This document shows, one piece after another, positions 42,253-48,494 of a DNA stretch of 56,043 bases; position 1 is the first letter of the stretch, and each line of letters opens with the position of its first letter. A model generated the notes under the pieces. That model saw only the letters and a program-made list of their open reading frames with translations, ran no database searches and was not told the origin of the DNA. The DNA is from a virus. Location of the stretch: positions 1 through 56,043 of IMG/VR virus record IMGVR_UViG_3300043395_001804. One strand, given 5' to 3'. Made by a program: the position numbers and the translations under genes.

Positions 42253-42396
42253 GTAGTTGCAGGACATATATGAAAAAGGGATGTAACTACACTTTAGCAG
42301 TAACGGGACGTTTATCTGCGAAAAGGGATGCAACTAAATAATAAGAGACATATAGGTAAAAAAGGGATGTAGCGGTACCATATGGGAGCCGGTACT
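42253..42396 (+). ncRNA. candidate CsrB/RsmY-like CsrA-sponge RNA
   Basis: Six GGA trinucleotides in 125 nt on the csrA-operon strand (42262, 42279, 42306, 42326, 42365, 42385). Three are in AAAAGGGATGYA contexts, matching the known CsrA consensus core (ARGGAUGU). Stems that expose GGA: GTAGTT/AACTAC (42253-42290), AACG-GGA-CGTT inside GCAG/CTGC (42297-42319), and GTACC/GGTAC (42375-42395). No coding potential. CsrB-type RNAs titrate CsrA through repeated GGA loops, so this would pair with the phage csrA. Promoter and terminator are not clear. Confidence 0.45.
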
Positions 42397-42432
42397 TAGC
42401 ATAGCGTTGTGATTCGTTCATACTACGAACTG

Positions 42433-42462
42433 AAAAAAAACAGCATCATACTACGCACTGTT
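42433..42462 (-). terminator. leftward intrinsic terminator
   Basis: Minus strand AACAG...CTGTT stem (42458-42462 with 42439-42443) followed by a run of eight T (42433-42440). Ends leftward transcription from the 42664-43719 gene. Confidence 0.55.
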
Positions 42463-42555
42463 ACGCCGCCCCTATGCCTGGATTGTGCATCCAAGCTACA
42501 GAGTGTTATATAATACGGGGTAACTATGATATACTTATGATATATCAATGATATG

Positions 42556-42569
42556 CTTGAACGATCAAG
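42556..42569. repeat. CTTGANNNNTCAAG palindrome, copy 1
   Basis: CTTGAACGATCAAG. Same half-sites recur at 44615-44628 and 44702-44715 and, imperfectly, at 44560-44573 and 52545-52558. Looks like a dimeric-regulator operator. Confidence 0.55.
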
Positions 42570-42580
42570 GGAGCGAGATA

Positions 42581-42659
42581 CCATTACAATTTGATAGGTG
42601 AAACGCCTATTATATTTCACCTATCATCTAAGATATAATACAGTCTACCCTTGTAATGG
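42581..42659. other. nested inverted repeats
   Basis: Outer arms CCATTACAA (42581) and TTGTAATGG (42651) enclose a perfect 11-bp stem GATAGGTGAAA/TTTCACCTATC (42593-42603 with 42615-42625). Directly follows the 42664-43719 gene on the minus strand; could terminate it or be a replication or packaging structure. Confidence 0.6.
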
Positions 42660-42663
42660 GTGG

Positions 42664-43719
42664 CTATTCGGTTACTGGTTCTGATTCTGCTTTGGTGGAT
42701 TCATAGTATTTAGAAATACCATCTACCTTAACGGGTAGGTTTTGCTTAAGGGTTGGTAGGTTCTTGTCGTTGTAGACTGCATCGATCAAAGCAAGCCATG
42801 CAGGATAATCCTGTTCGATATCTGCCTTGGGTTGTGTGATGGTTCGGAATGCTTCCCAAGTCTTGGCTACCTTGCTGGCTTGCTGGTCAAGTGCATCGAT
42901 GAGTTTTCCGAGTTCGGTTTCGTCATCGCTACCAAGTATATCGAAAATCGCTACTGCGATAATTCCCAAGATCCTGTACTGGTCATTCCCCCATGCCTTG
43001 GAAGTCGGGCTAGCTATTTTCCAAGCCTCGAAAATTTGTAGTAGGCTCTTCATCGATTCGCCATGCTGTTCGAATGCAATGGTCCACACTGGGGCTAAGG
43101 TTCCATCACTCCATTGGGAAGCGGATTGATGCGGGGTCAGGATTGCTCCGTTCCAAGTCTCCCCTGCTTTACCGCCGCCCTTCACCGATTTGTTTTTAGC
43201 TCGGAGTCTGACAAGTTGGCCGGTTGTGGATTGCCATTGGCTCCAGTCCCGATATTCTTCGCTTTGCATCACTCGTAGCTCGTCGGTGCTGTCTCGTTTC
43301 TTGCCGGTTTGGTCGAAGCCACCCATTGAAGCCGAGCGGTCGCTAAACAATACATCGACGGTACCTGATTCGCCTAAGTCGATTCGTCGGAGAATGAAAC
43401 GGCTACGATGCCCTCCATCACCAGCACAGGTGCGGGACGTGTCAACCCCGCAGATTACAACCCTTCCTAGGTCGGGGTCATAGTCTGCGAGAGTCGGGCA
43501 GTTACGGGCAAGGTCCCTCGCGTTAGTCGTGTTTTCGGGACGATTGCCGTCGATTGTCATCGTATTGGGGTCGATGCCGGTGGCTTCAATCCAAGCGTCT
43601 CGGTCTGATGGTCCGATGGTCACTCGTACAGTAACGCCGATGAATGCAGTCGGGTTTTTCTTCAGTGCATTCCATACACTAGTAAAGCTGGTGACGATTG
43701 TGGTTGCGGTCTTCTTCAT
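42664..43719 (-). CDS. hypothetical protein, 351 aa, compositionally distinct
   Basis: Not recognised. MKKTATTIVTSFTSVWNALK start, then Arg/Asp-rich (RCGVDTSRTCAGDGGHRSRF-like region ~90-115), with AWGNDQYRILGIIAVAIFDI later. The coding DNA is more GC-rich than the rest of the genome (frequent CCG, GCG, GGG codons) and it stands alone between non-coding regions, so recent acquisition is likely. No metal or nucleotide motif is clear. Confidence 0.6.
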   Translation of the reverse strand: MKKTATTIVTSFTSVWNALKKNPTAFIGVTVRVTIGPSDRDAWIEATGIDPNTMTIDGNRPENTTNARDLARNCPTLADYDPDLGRVVICGVDTSRTCAGDGGHRSRFILRRIDLGESGTVDVLFSDRSASMGGFDQTGKKRDSTDELRVMQSEEYRDWSQWQSTTGQLVRLRAKNKSVKGGGKAGETWNGAILTPHQSASQWSDGTLAPVWTIAFEQHGESMKSLLQIFEAWKIASPTSKAWGNDQYRILGIIAVAIFDILGSDDETELGKLIDALDQQASKVAKTWEAFRTITQPKADIEQDYPAWLALIDAVYNDKNLPTLKQNLPVKVDGISKYYESTKAESEPVTE

Positions 43720-43805
43720 GGTCTAAGATCCTCTGGCCTTCTGGCCTCGTGTTTGCATTACTGGGAATCGTCGGTAATGCTTCGACGTTTGCCGAATGTG
43801 GCAAG

Positions 43806-43848
43806 GGATCAGGGGTAGAGTCGAACTACCCTCAAGCCGTTCTGATCC
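43806..43848 (-). ncRNA. tRNA-like minihelix (acceptor + T arm)
   Basis: On the minus strand GGATCAG pairs with CTGATCC (7 bp), and a perfect T arm GGTAG-TTCGACT-CTACC lies inside. Only 11 nt lie between the 5' acceptor strand and the T arm: D and anticodon arms are missing. A degenerate tRNA, a tRNA mimic or a hairpin terminator of the 43859-44062 gene are the options. Confidence 0.45.
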
Positions 43849-43858
43849 TTGGTTGGGG

Positions 43859-44062
43859 TTACTGGTGTCCGCACTGGTTACAATATCCGTCTTCGTCGCA
43901 GTTCTCTAAGTGGTTCGGGCAGTCCTTGATGTTTAGGATTCGGTGTAGTTCGTTGATTCTCTGAACTGCTTCCTTCACTACGTTTTTTAGTACGTGGTTC
44001 TCCGATTCCAAATGGAGCACGTATTGAACGATTTGTTCAAAGTCTTCTTTCGCTACCTTCAT
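43859..44062 (-). CDS. coiled-coil zinc protein, 67 aa
   Basis: From ATG 44062 (MKVAKEDFEQIVQYVLHLES), with TAGGAC upstream; a longer start at 44143 is less likely. Leu-zipper-like coiled coil followed by CPNHLENCDEDGYCNQCGHQ, a C-terminal zinc knuckle. May be a small DNA-binding regulator. Not assigned. Confidence 0.5.
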   Translation of the reverse strand: MKVAKEDFEQIVQYVLHLESENHVLKNVVKEAVQRINELHRILNIKDCPNHLENCDEDGYCNQCGHQ

Positions 44063-44614
44063 CTCGTCTTGTCCTATTCTATCGGTGTTTGTTCGTCCAG
44101 TTGGGGGACGGTTCCCTAGTTGGGACGATTCCCAACTATGCAATACTTTAGCAAGTATCGACTAGTTGGCAAGCCCAACTATAGGATACTTAGAATTTTT
44201 TTCGAGATTCTTTTTTTCCGGTTCTCTGTCTCTGTCTTCTCTGTCTCTGTTCGGTGCTCGATCATGGTATGGAATCGGCCTAGAATCAGTTTTCCTAATG
44301 GTCGCTGGAAAGCCCCTAGAATCGATTCTAAATGGGGTCTAATCGTTGGGGGGTGTTTGGACGGGTACGGGGTCGGAAGCGGTCTAAAGCGAAGCTAGGG
44401 CCGTTGGCATCGATGCCAACACCCTCCAACACCCCCAACACTCCGAAGGCTGAAATACCCCTCTCCAGAGGGGGGGCAGGGTTAGCTAGTATGGGGTATA
44501 GATAGACACGTATAGAAAGAGCCTCAGACTAGAGGGGATAGATGCTGAGCCTACGCGCTCTTGAGTGTATAAGCGAACCATTGAAGGGTTATGGGCTGAG
44601 CATCGGCCCGCACA

Positions 44615-44628
44615 CTTGAGTCCTCAAG
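44615..44628. repeat. CTTGANNNNTCAAG palindrome, copy 2
   Basis: CTTGAGTCCTCAAG, within the diverged repeats of the non-coding region. Confidence 0.55.
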
Positions 44629-44701
44629 CACCATCTATTTAGAGTACAGATGGTACTATGCAATCATGATAGTAGATATGGGTTGCCAAGCCGAGCACGC
44701 A

Positions 44702-44715
44702 CTTGAACCCTCAAG
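44702..44715. repeat. CTTGANNNNTCAAG palindrome, copy 3
   Basis: CTTGAACCCTCAAG, 16 nt before a TGCAATG element. Confidence 0.55.
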
Positions 44716-44731
44716 CATCGATCTATATAGT

Positions 44732-44752
44732 TATGCAATGCTGAATTTATTA
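44732..44752. repeat. intergenic TGCAATG element, copy 7
   Basis: TGCAATGCTGAATTTATTA; its TTA is the stop codon of the 44750-45049 gene. Confidence 0.8.
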
Positions 44753-45049
44753 GATGGATGTCAGTACTACCAATGTATCTGTTACTTCTTGGATATCCCT
44801 TAGCAACTTGATTGGGGATAACCAATTGTGTTTGTGTAGTAGATTCCATTTGATAGTTCTTTGTCCTAATTTTGATACGTTGTAATCGATGCCAAGTAGT
44901 TCAATTGTTCGATCAAGTACTAAGTAATAGTTACCTACATCGAACAGCACCGCTACCTTTAGTTCTTTCTGGAGAGGAAGAAGAGATAAGGTGCTGTCTT
45001 CTGTGATTAGTACTTTGAAGGGCCAATCTTTGCTAGTTGCTGTTGGCAT
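44750..45049 (-). CDS. hypothetical protein, 99 aa, with internal stem-loop
   Basis: Not recognised. MPTATSKDWPFKVLITEDST then STLSLLPLQKELKVAVLFDV. Codons 18-36 contain a perfect 8-bp inverted repeat (ACAGCACC/GGTGCTGT, 44944-44951 with 44990-44997) with a 38-nt loop that carries the purine motif. Same architecture as the terL insert, but the frame stays open here. Confidence 0.6.
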   Translation of the reverse strand: MPTATSKDWPFKVLITEDSTLSLLPLQKELKVAVLFDVGNYYLVLDRTIELLGIDYNVSKLGQRTIKWNLLHKHNWLSPIKLLRDIQEVTDTLVVLTSI

Positions 45050-45497
45050 TACTACTGTAGTATTCGATCAAGTGGTCAATTCGTCGAAGTGCTTCGTTGT
45101 AACCTTGCTCTTGGGTACAGCAAGAATAGCCAGGGAAGTCTTCATCGTACTCGAATTGTATTGTTGATTTAATTAAACGGTTACTATCTTCATCACCCCC
45201 ATACGGTGTGAATAGCCATTCACTTTCTTTCCAAGTGAGTCCTAACCATTCAGCAGCGTTGTCCCAACAGTCTCTAGTTGGTTTACTGGTTGTTGATAGT
45301 GCAACTGCGAATCCTGCTACACAAGCACAAGTGCCACAGTTATGAGTAAGAACTTCTGGTGCTGAAGCAGGGAGAATAAACCCCTGATACTTTGCTTCAC
45401 CAGTTTCTCTATCTGTGAAGTAGTTTGCATAGTTGAAGTTCTCTTCGAAGTTGATAATTGCCATACGTACTTGTTTGAGTCGTTCTACATTAGCCAT
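45033..45497 (-). CDS. Cys-containing phage protein (CGTxACVAG type)
   Basis: 154 aa. LTHNCGTCACVAGFAVAL and AAEWLGLTWKESEWLFTPYG match a widespread but uncharacterised phage family with a CGT-x-x-C-x-AG core. Acidic C-terminal half. Helical. Function unknown. Confidence 0.65.
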   Translation of the reverse strand: MANVERLKQVRMAIINFEENFNYANYFTDRETGEAKYQGFILPASAPEVLTHNCGTCACVAGFAVALSTTSKPTRDCWDNAAEWLGLTWKESEWLFTPYGGDEDSNRLIKSTIQFEYDEDFPGYSCCTQEQGYNEALRRIDHLIEYYSSNANSN

Positions 45498-45503
45498 GAT
45501 TTG

Positions 45504-45758
45504 TTAAGCCTTATCTGAGAGTGGATTGTATTGATTCGTTATTCTAGCTTTTCTTGTAGCTAGAATTTGTTGCTTGTTTACTGTACGCCAATAATCTTTG
45601 TATATCTCTGATGGAAGATATGATGGATTTGTAATCATAATTCTTACATTACACGAATGGCATCGCCAACAAGGACTCCTATCAATAGGAGATTCTATAA
45701 CTAATGTATCTTTACAGAAAGAACATACCAAAGAATTGTTTGATTGAGCATCTGACAC
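45504..45758 (-). CDS. zinc-ribbon protein, 84 aa
   Basis: VCSFCKDTLVIESPIDRSPC and CHSC form a four-Cys zinc ribbon at residues ~12-37. The C-terminal half is basic (ILATRKARITNQYNPL). Function unknown. Confidence 0.6.
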   Translation of the reverse strand: MSDAQSNNSLVCSFCKDTLVIESPIDRSPCWRCHSCNVRIMITNPSYLPSEIYKDYWRTVNKQQILATRKARITNQYNPLSDKA

Positions 45759-45769
45759 TAGACTAAGCC

Positions 45770-46054
45770 TTATTTGAAACGTGATAGGAACCTAGATACT
45801 TCTGGACTGTTGCTGATTTCTTCGATTGTGAATGCGGTGCTAAAGCACACTGAGCATTTGAATGGACTGCCTTTGTAGAGCGAGTTGTGATACCATACGT
45901 AGTAGGTATCATCTTCCAATTCAATATGCAGTTCACCATGAGGAGCTTGATGGGTAACAGTTTTGGTTAGTGTGATAATTGCTTTAAGTGGTAATCGTCT
46001 TGGTTGTTTGAATGCACCATTTGGATCTTCTTCGGGTAAGTCTTCGATATTCAT
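45770..46054 (-). CDS. hypothetical protein, 94 aa
   Basis: Not recognised. Acidic start (MNIEDLPEEDPNGAFKQPRR), then beta-rich HGELHIELEDDTYYVWYHNS and a CxxC-like KCSVCFSTAF. Overlaps the next gene by 4 nt. Confidence 0.6.
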   Translation of the reverse strand: MNIEDLPEEDPNGAFKQPRRLPLKAIITLTKTVTHQAPHGELHIELEDDTYYVWYHNSLYKGSPFKCSVCFSTAFTIEEISNSPEVSRFLSRFK

Positions 46055-46500
46055 GATAAGTATGGGGAACCTGGGCCTAGTGATAAGGGTTTGCTCTTGG
46101 TACGTTTACAGTGGCATATCTGGGTGTTGTCACCATAGGTAACACCATGCCAGTAGTAGCCTTCAAATACGAACCAACAATCGTATCTGACTCCTGCTAT
46201 GTTGTGTTTGCCATAACTGGTATGGCATTTGAATTGAAGTGTACCAGGCCAGTTTGATACTGTACCAGCAGTAAGTCTGCCTGAGGGTTGTTTTGCTTTG
46301 CTTGCTGGTTCACAATTCAGGTAGAGTGTGATCTTACCGTCTTGCCGCATACGTTCTTTGTCGAGAACTGCACAGCAATCATAACAGATTCGATTGTTGT
46401 CTTTGTCGAGTCCGTACCCTGCACTGATACTTTCTGGAGGGGAGAAAATATCCTTATTGCATCGAGTACACGTTGCTACTTTAACTGTCATTTGTGACAT
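46051..46500 (-). CDS. zinc-ribbon protein (GYGLD-CYDCC type)
   Basis: 149 aa from ATG 46500 with AGAAGGA upstream. N-terminal CTRCNKDIFSPPESISAGYG then NRICYDCCAVLDKERM is a treble-clef-like module (C--C...TGYG...CY-CC) frequent in small phage proteins. The C-terminal domain (LQFKCHTSYGKHNIAGVRYD) is beta-rich. The purine motif falls on the codons for DIFSPPES. Confidence 0.65.
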   Translation of the reverse strand: MSQMTVKVATCTRCNKDIFSPPESISAGYGLDKDNNRICYDCCAVLDKERMRQDGKITLYLNCEPASKAKQPSGRLTAGTVSNWPGTLQFKCHTSYGKHNIAGVRYDCWFVFEGYYWHGVTYGDNTQICHCKRTKSKPLSLGPGSPYLS

Positions 46501-46705
46501 CGGTTTGATCCTTCTGTTTGATGTAGTATCTACCATCTTCGTCTATAACTGCGGTTTCTTCTGGTTTATGCTTCGGTCTACCAATGGCTATTTCACCATC
46601 ATCTACCTTTCTTATAACATCTTTATCTGTGAATCTTAGTTTTGCGTAGTACCTGAAAGCACTACCCCAAGTTGCAAAGTGATTAGTGCCGTACCTTGTT
46701 GCCAT
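46481..46705 (-). CDS. hypothetical protein, 74 aa
   Basis: Not recognised. MATRYGTNHFATWGSAFRYY resembles short proteins that begin with a Tyr-rich helix; the rest is charged. The start lies inside the lipoprotein gene (23-nt overlap). Confidence 0.55.
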   Translation of the reverse strand: MATRYGTNHFATWGSAFRYYAKLRFTDKDVIRKVDDGEIAIGRPKHKPEETAVIDEDGRYYIKQKDQTDVTNDS

Positions 46706-46835
46706 GTTCTGTAAACTCCACTGAGTATTCGAAACGGGATGGGTCTAACTTGCTTGGTGTTGCTTTGAGTGTTATTCCAACTGACTGACAACCCATGAGG
46801 GTTGCCAGTGTGAGTAGTAGTAGCATCCTTGCCAT
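46683..46835 (-). CDS. small lipoprotein, 50 aa
   Basis: ATG 46835. Reads MARMLLLLTLATLMGCQSVG: a basic start, a hydrophobic core and a lipobox LMGC at residue 16. The mature part is only ~35 residues. Too short for most gene finders and covered by a spurious frame. It could be an outer-membrane spanin or a superinfection-exclusion lipoprotein; no lysis genes are adjacent. Confidence 0.6.
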   Translation of the reverse strand: MARMLLLLTLATLMGCQSVGITLKATPSKLDPSRFEYSVEFTEHGNKVRH

Positions 46836-46846
46836 GATTGGTTATC

Positions 46847-47245
46847 CTATGATTGTTTGAGGTATGATGCAGCAGCAAACTTAGCATTTTTCCAAGTTGT
46901 CTTGTTCACTCTCTTACTGAGAATTACTTTGATCTGGTCTTGGAGTTCATGAGGCGTTAAACCTTGGTTCTCCATAGCAACTTTGAGTGGTGCTGGATAG
47001 TTGTCGAAGAGTACCTTTGCTGCTTCGATTGTGGACTTCAAGGTTACTTGACCACAGAGCATGATAGCCCATCCAGTGTGCTTGTGGGTGATGGTGTATC
47101 TACGCTTCTTTTCGTCTTCGTACCCTGGGGTGATGTTGACAATGAACGGTGTTCCTGGAACTGACCAACTAACTGCCTGATATGTATCAAGCTTTTTCGT
47201 TTTGGTATTGAGTGTCTTAATTGTTGTGATCTTGCTACTTGCCAT
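46847..47245 (-). CDS. hypothetical protein, 132 aa
   Basis: Not recognised. Basic. YTITHKHTGWAIMLCGQVTL and MENQGLTPHELQDQIKVILS suggest an alpha/beta domain. Overlaps its upstream neighbour by 11 nt. Confidence 0.55.
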   Translation of the reverse strand: MASSKITTIKTLNTKTKKLDTYQAVSWSVPGTPFIVNITPGYEDEKKRRYTITHKHTGWAIMLCGQVTLKSTIEAAKVLFDNYPAPLKVAMENQGLTPHELQDQIKVILSKRVNKTTWKNAKFAAASYLKQS

Positions 47246-47594
47246 TGTTGTTGTCTCCGAAGTAAGTGATTGATACTTTGATTCTTGGATCGTTCAGGTA
47301 CTTCATTACCTTCTTGTTGTTACGATTCATCCAAGCATTGTATGATGCTTTGGCTTTTGCGTATGCTGGTCCTGGTTTGACTTGATCTTGGCAAGATTGA
47401 TGGACGTAGTCACCACTGAGTAGTACTATTGAATCTCTGTAGTCTTTGGACACTACCCCAATATGCTCTACGTGAACTTCTCCAGCATGAGCATGGTAGT
47501 CTTCGGGGTAGCGTGTTTCTTCTCTACATACCTTACCACAGTACCAGCAATTGACTCTTACAATTACTGGTTCGGATTGTTTGCGTTTAGCCAT
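47235..47594 (-). CDS. zinc-binding protein, 119 aa
   Basis: NCWYCGKVCREE (~15) together with a His-rich stretch (DYHAHAGEVHVEHIGV) and YVHQSC resembles a zinc-finger module, possibly HNH-like but without clear catalytic residues. Basic C-terminal helix (AKAKASYNAWMNRNNKKVMK). Function unknown. Confidence 0.55.
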   Translation of the reverse strand: MAKRKQSEPVIVRVNCWYCGKVCREETRYPEDYHAHAGEVHVEHIGVVSKDYRDSIVLLSGDYVHQSCQDQVKPGPAYAKAKASYNAWMNRNNKKVMKYLNDPRIKVSITYFGDNNNGK

Positions 47595-47600
47595 GATTGA

Positions 47601-48116
47601 TTATCCTAGCTTTACATCAGCGTAGTCAACGAATGAGATTAACATGATACTGAGTTCGGTTACACGAAGCGATTCGGTATCCATTGGTCTACCAGTATCG
47701 TCATAGGTCAATGAGTCTTCATCGTAGTCCTTCAGGTCTGGTTCTTGAATCAGACACGAATCAGTTTCATTTAGAAATTCGCTGTATGCTTCTTGCATTG
47801 AGTCTGCTGTTACTAAGTAGTGTGGTGGGAACGCACAGTCAGCATTGACACAAAGGTAAAGGCCGTACATTGAATCAAAGTCTGAATGATTGACAAAGTA
47901 GCTACCCATATCGATATGGACAAATATGCGATCTTTAAGTATGTCGTAAACAATTGGATCGCTACATGCGTCAACTTCATGCTTGAACAATGTAGCCAAG
48001 TACAGCGTTGTGTTCTTGTTGAGAGGGTCTTGACCTTTGGGGTACAAGATCATCATACGGATCAGATGGCCATTGATATTGCCTGGAACTGGAATTCGAG
48101 TGTTTGAAACTGTCAT
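47601..48116 (-). CDS. hypothetical protein, 171 aa
   Basis: Not recognised. Acidic; the middle (YFVNHSDFDSMYGLYLCVNA) and the C-terminus (EPDLKDYDEDSLTYDDTGRP) are aromatic and Asp-rich. A TGCAATG element with AAGGATAT lies before its start. Confidence 0.55.
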   Translation of the reverse strand: MTVSNTRIPVPGNINGHLIRMMILYPKGQDPLNKNTTLYLATLFKHEVDACSDPIVYDILKDRIFVHIDMGSYFVNHSDFDSMYGLYLCVNADCAFPPHYLVTADSMQEAYSEFLNETDSCLIQEPDLKDYDEDSLTYDDTGRPMDTESLRVTELSIMLISFVDYADVKLG

Positions 48117-48129
48117 GAATGTATATCCT

Positions 48130-48150
48130 TATGCAATGTGGAATTTAATA
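48130..48150. repeat. intergenic TGCAATG element, copy 8
   Basis: TGCAATGTGGAATTTAATA; located between a small membrane-protein stop and the next start, again followed leftward by AAGG. Confidence 0.8.
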
Positions 48151-48152
48151 AA

Positions 48153-48272
48153 CTACCAAAGGTAACATGCTGAGATTGTTGTACTAACTATGAAGACAAA
48201 TACTCCGAAGAGAAACATGCCTTCAATGAATTCATCTTCGTACCATTCACCGTTATTGTCGTTGAAGCTCAT
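48153..48272 (-). CDS. small membrane protein, 39 aa
   Basis: ATG 48272, overlapping the upstream stop as ATGA. MSFNDNNGEWYEDEFIEGMF then LFGVFVFIVSTTISACYLW: acidic N-terminus and a single C-terminal membrane helix. Too short for the gene track. Function unknown. Confidence 0.5.
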   Translation of the reverse strand: MSFNDNNGEWYEDEFIEGMFLFGVFVFIVSTTISACYLW

Positions 48273-48493
48273 GAGTTGGTTCCCCAAGTTTGAACTACGC
48301 CACCAATTGACTCTCCGTCTACTGCAAGTTCATCGTCTTCAGTAAACACCATAAGGCATCTGATATGCTCATACTGCTTGTACAGTGTGTCAAGAATACG
48401 ATCTGGTGTACACCGTATGTTGACACGAATACTATGGAAGACACCACTTGAATTGGTATGTCTTCCAATGAAATAGCAATTGTAAACATTCAT
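48269..48493 (-). CDS. hypothetical protein, 74 aa
   Basis: Not recognised. MNVYNCYFIGRHTNSSGVFH then RIRCTPDRI-like beta-strands. A small single-domain protein directly after the helicase gene (1-nt gap). Confidence 0.5.
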   Translation of the reverse strand: MNVYNCYFIGRHTNSSGVFHSIRVNIRCTPDRILDTLYKQYEHIRCLMVFTEDDELAVDGESIGGVVQTWGTNS

Positions 48494-48494
48494 G

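Larger units (their letters stand above)
44144..44731. other. 590-nt non-coding region with palindromes
   Basis: No gene. Contains A/T tracts (~44190-44220), a CT-repeat stretch (TCTCTGTCTCTGTCTTCTCT, ~44222), the palindromes TAGAATCGATTCTA (44317-44330, flanked by CCCC and GGGG) and GTTGGCATCGATGCCAAC (44403-44420), a G-rich tract (~44468-44480), and three diverged copies of a GCNNNCTTGAN unit (44553-44715). Two of these are perfect CTTGANNNNTCAAG palindromes. A replication origin or control region is plausible. Confidence 0.5.

Noticed and set aside
42274-42372. AAAAGGGATG repeats as a CRISPR array or replication iterons
   Set aside because: Only three short, imperfect units with uneven spacing (~46 and ~39 nt) and no conserved repeat length; the GGA-hairpin explanation fits better.
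46636-46887. 83-aa frame over the lipoprotein gene
   Set aside because: The overlapping 50-aa frame has a signal peptide, lipobox and tight coupling to the next gene; the 83-aa frame is rich in His/Thr/Asn with no signal.
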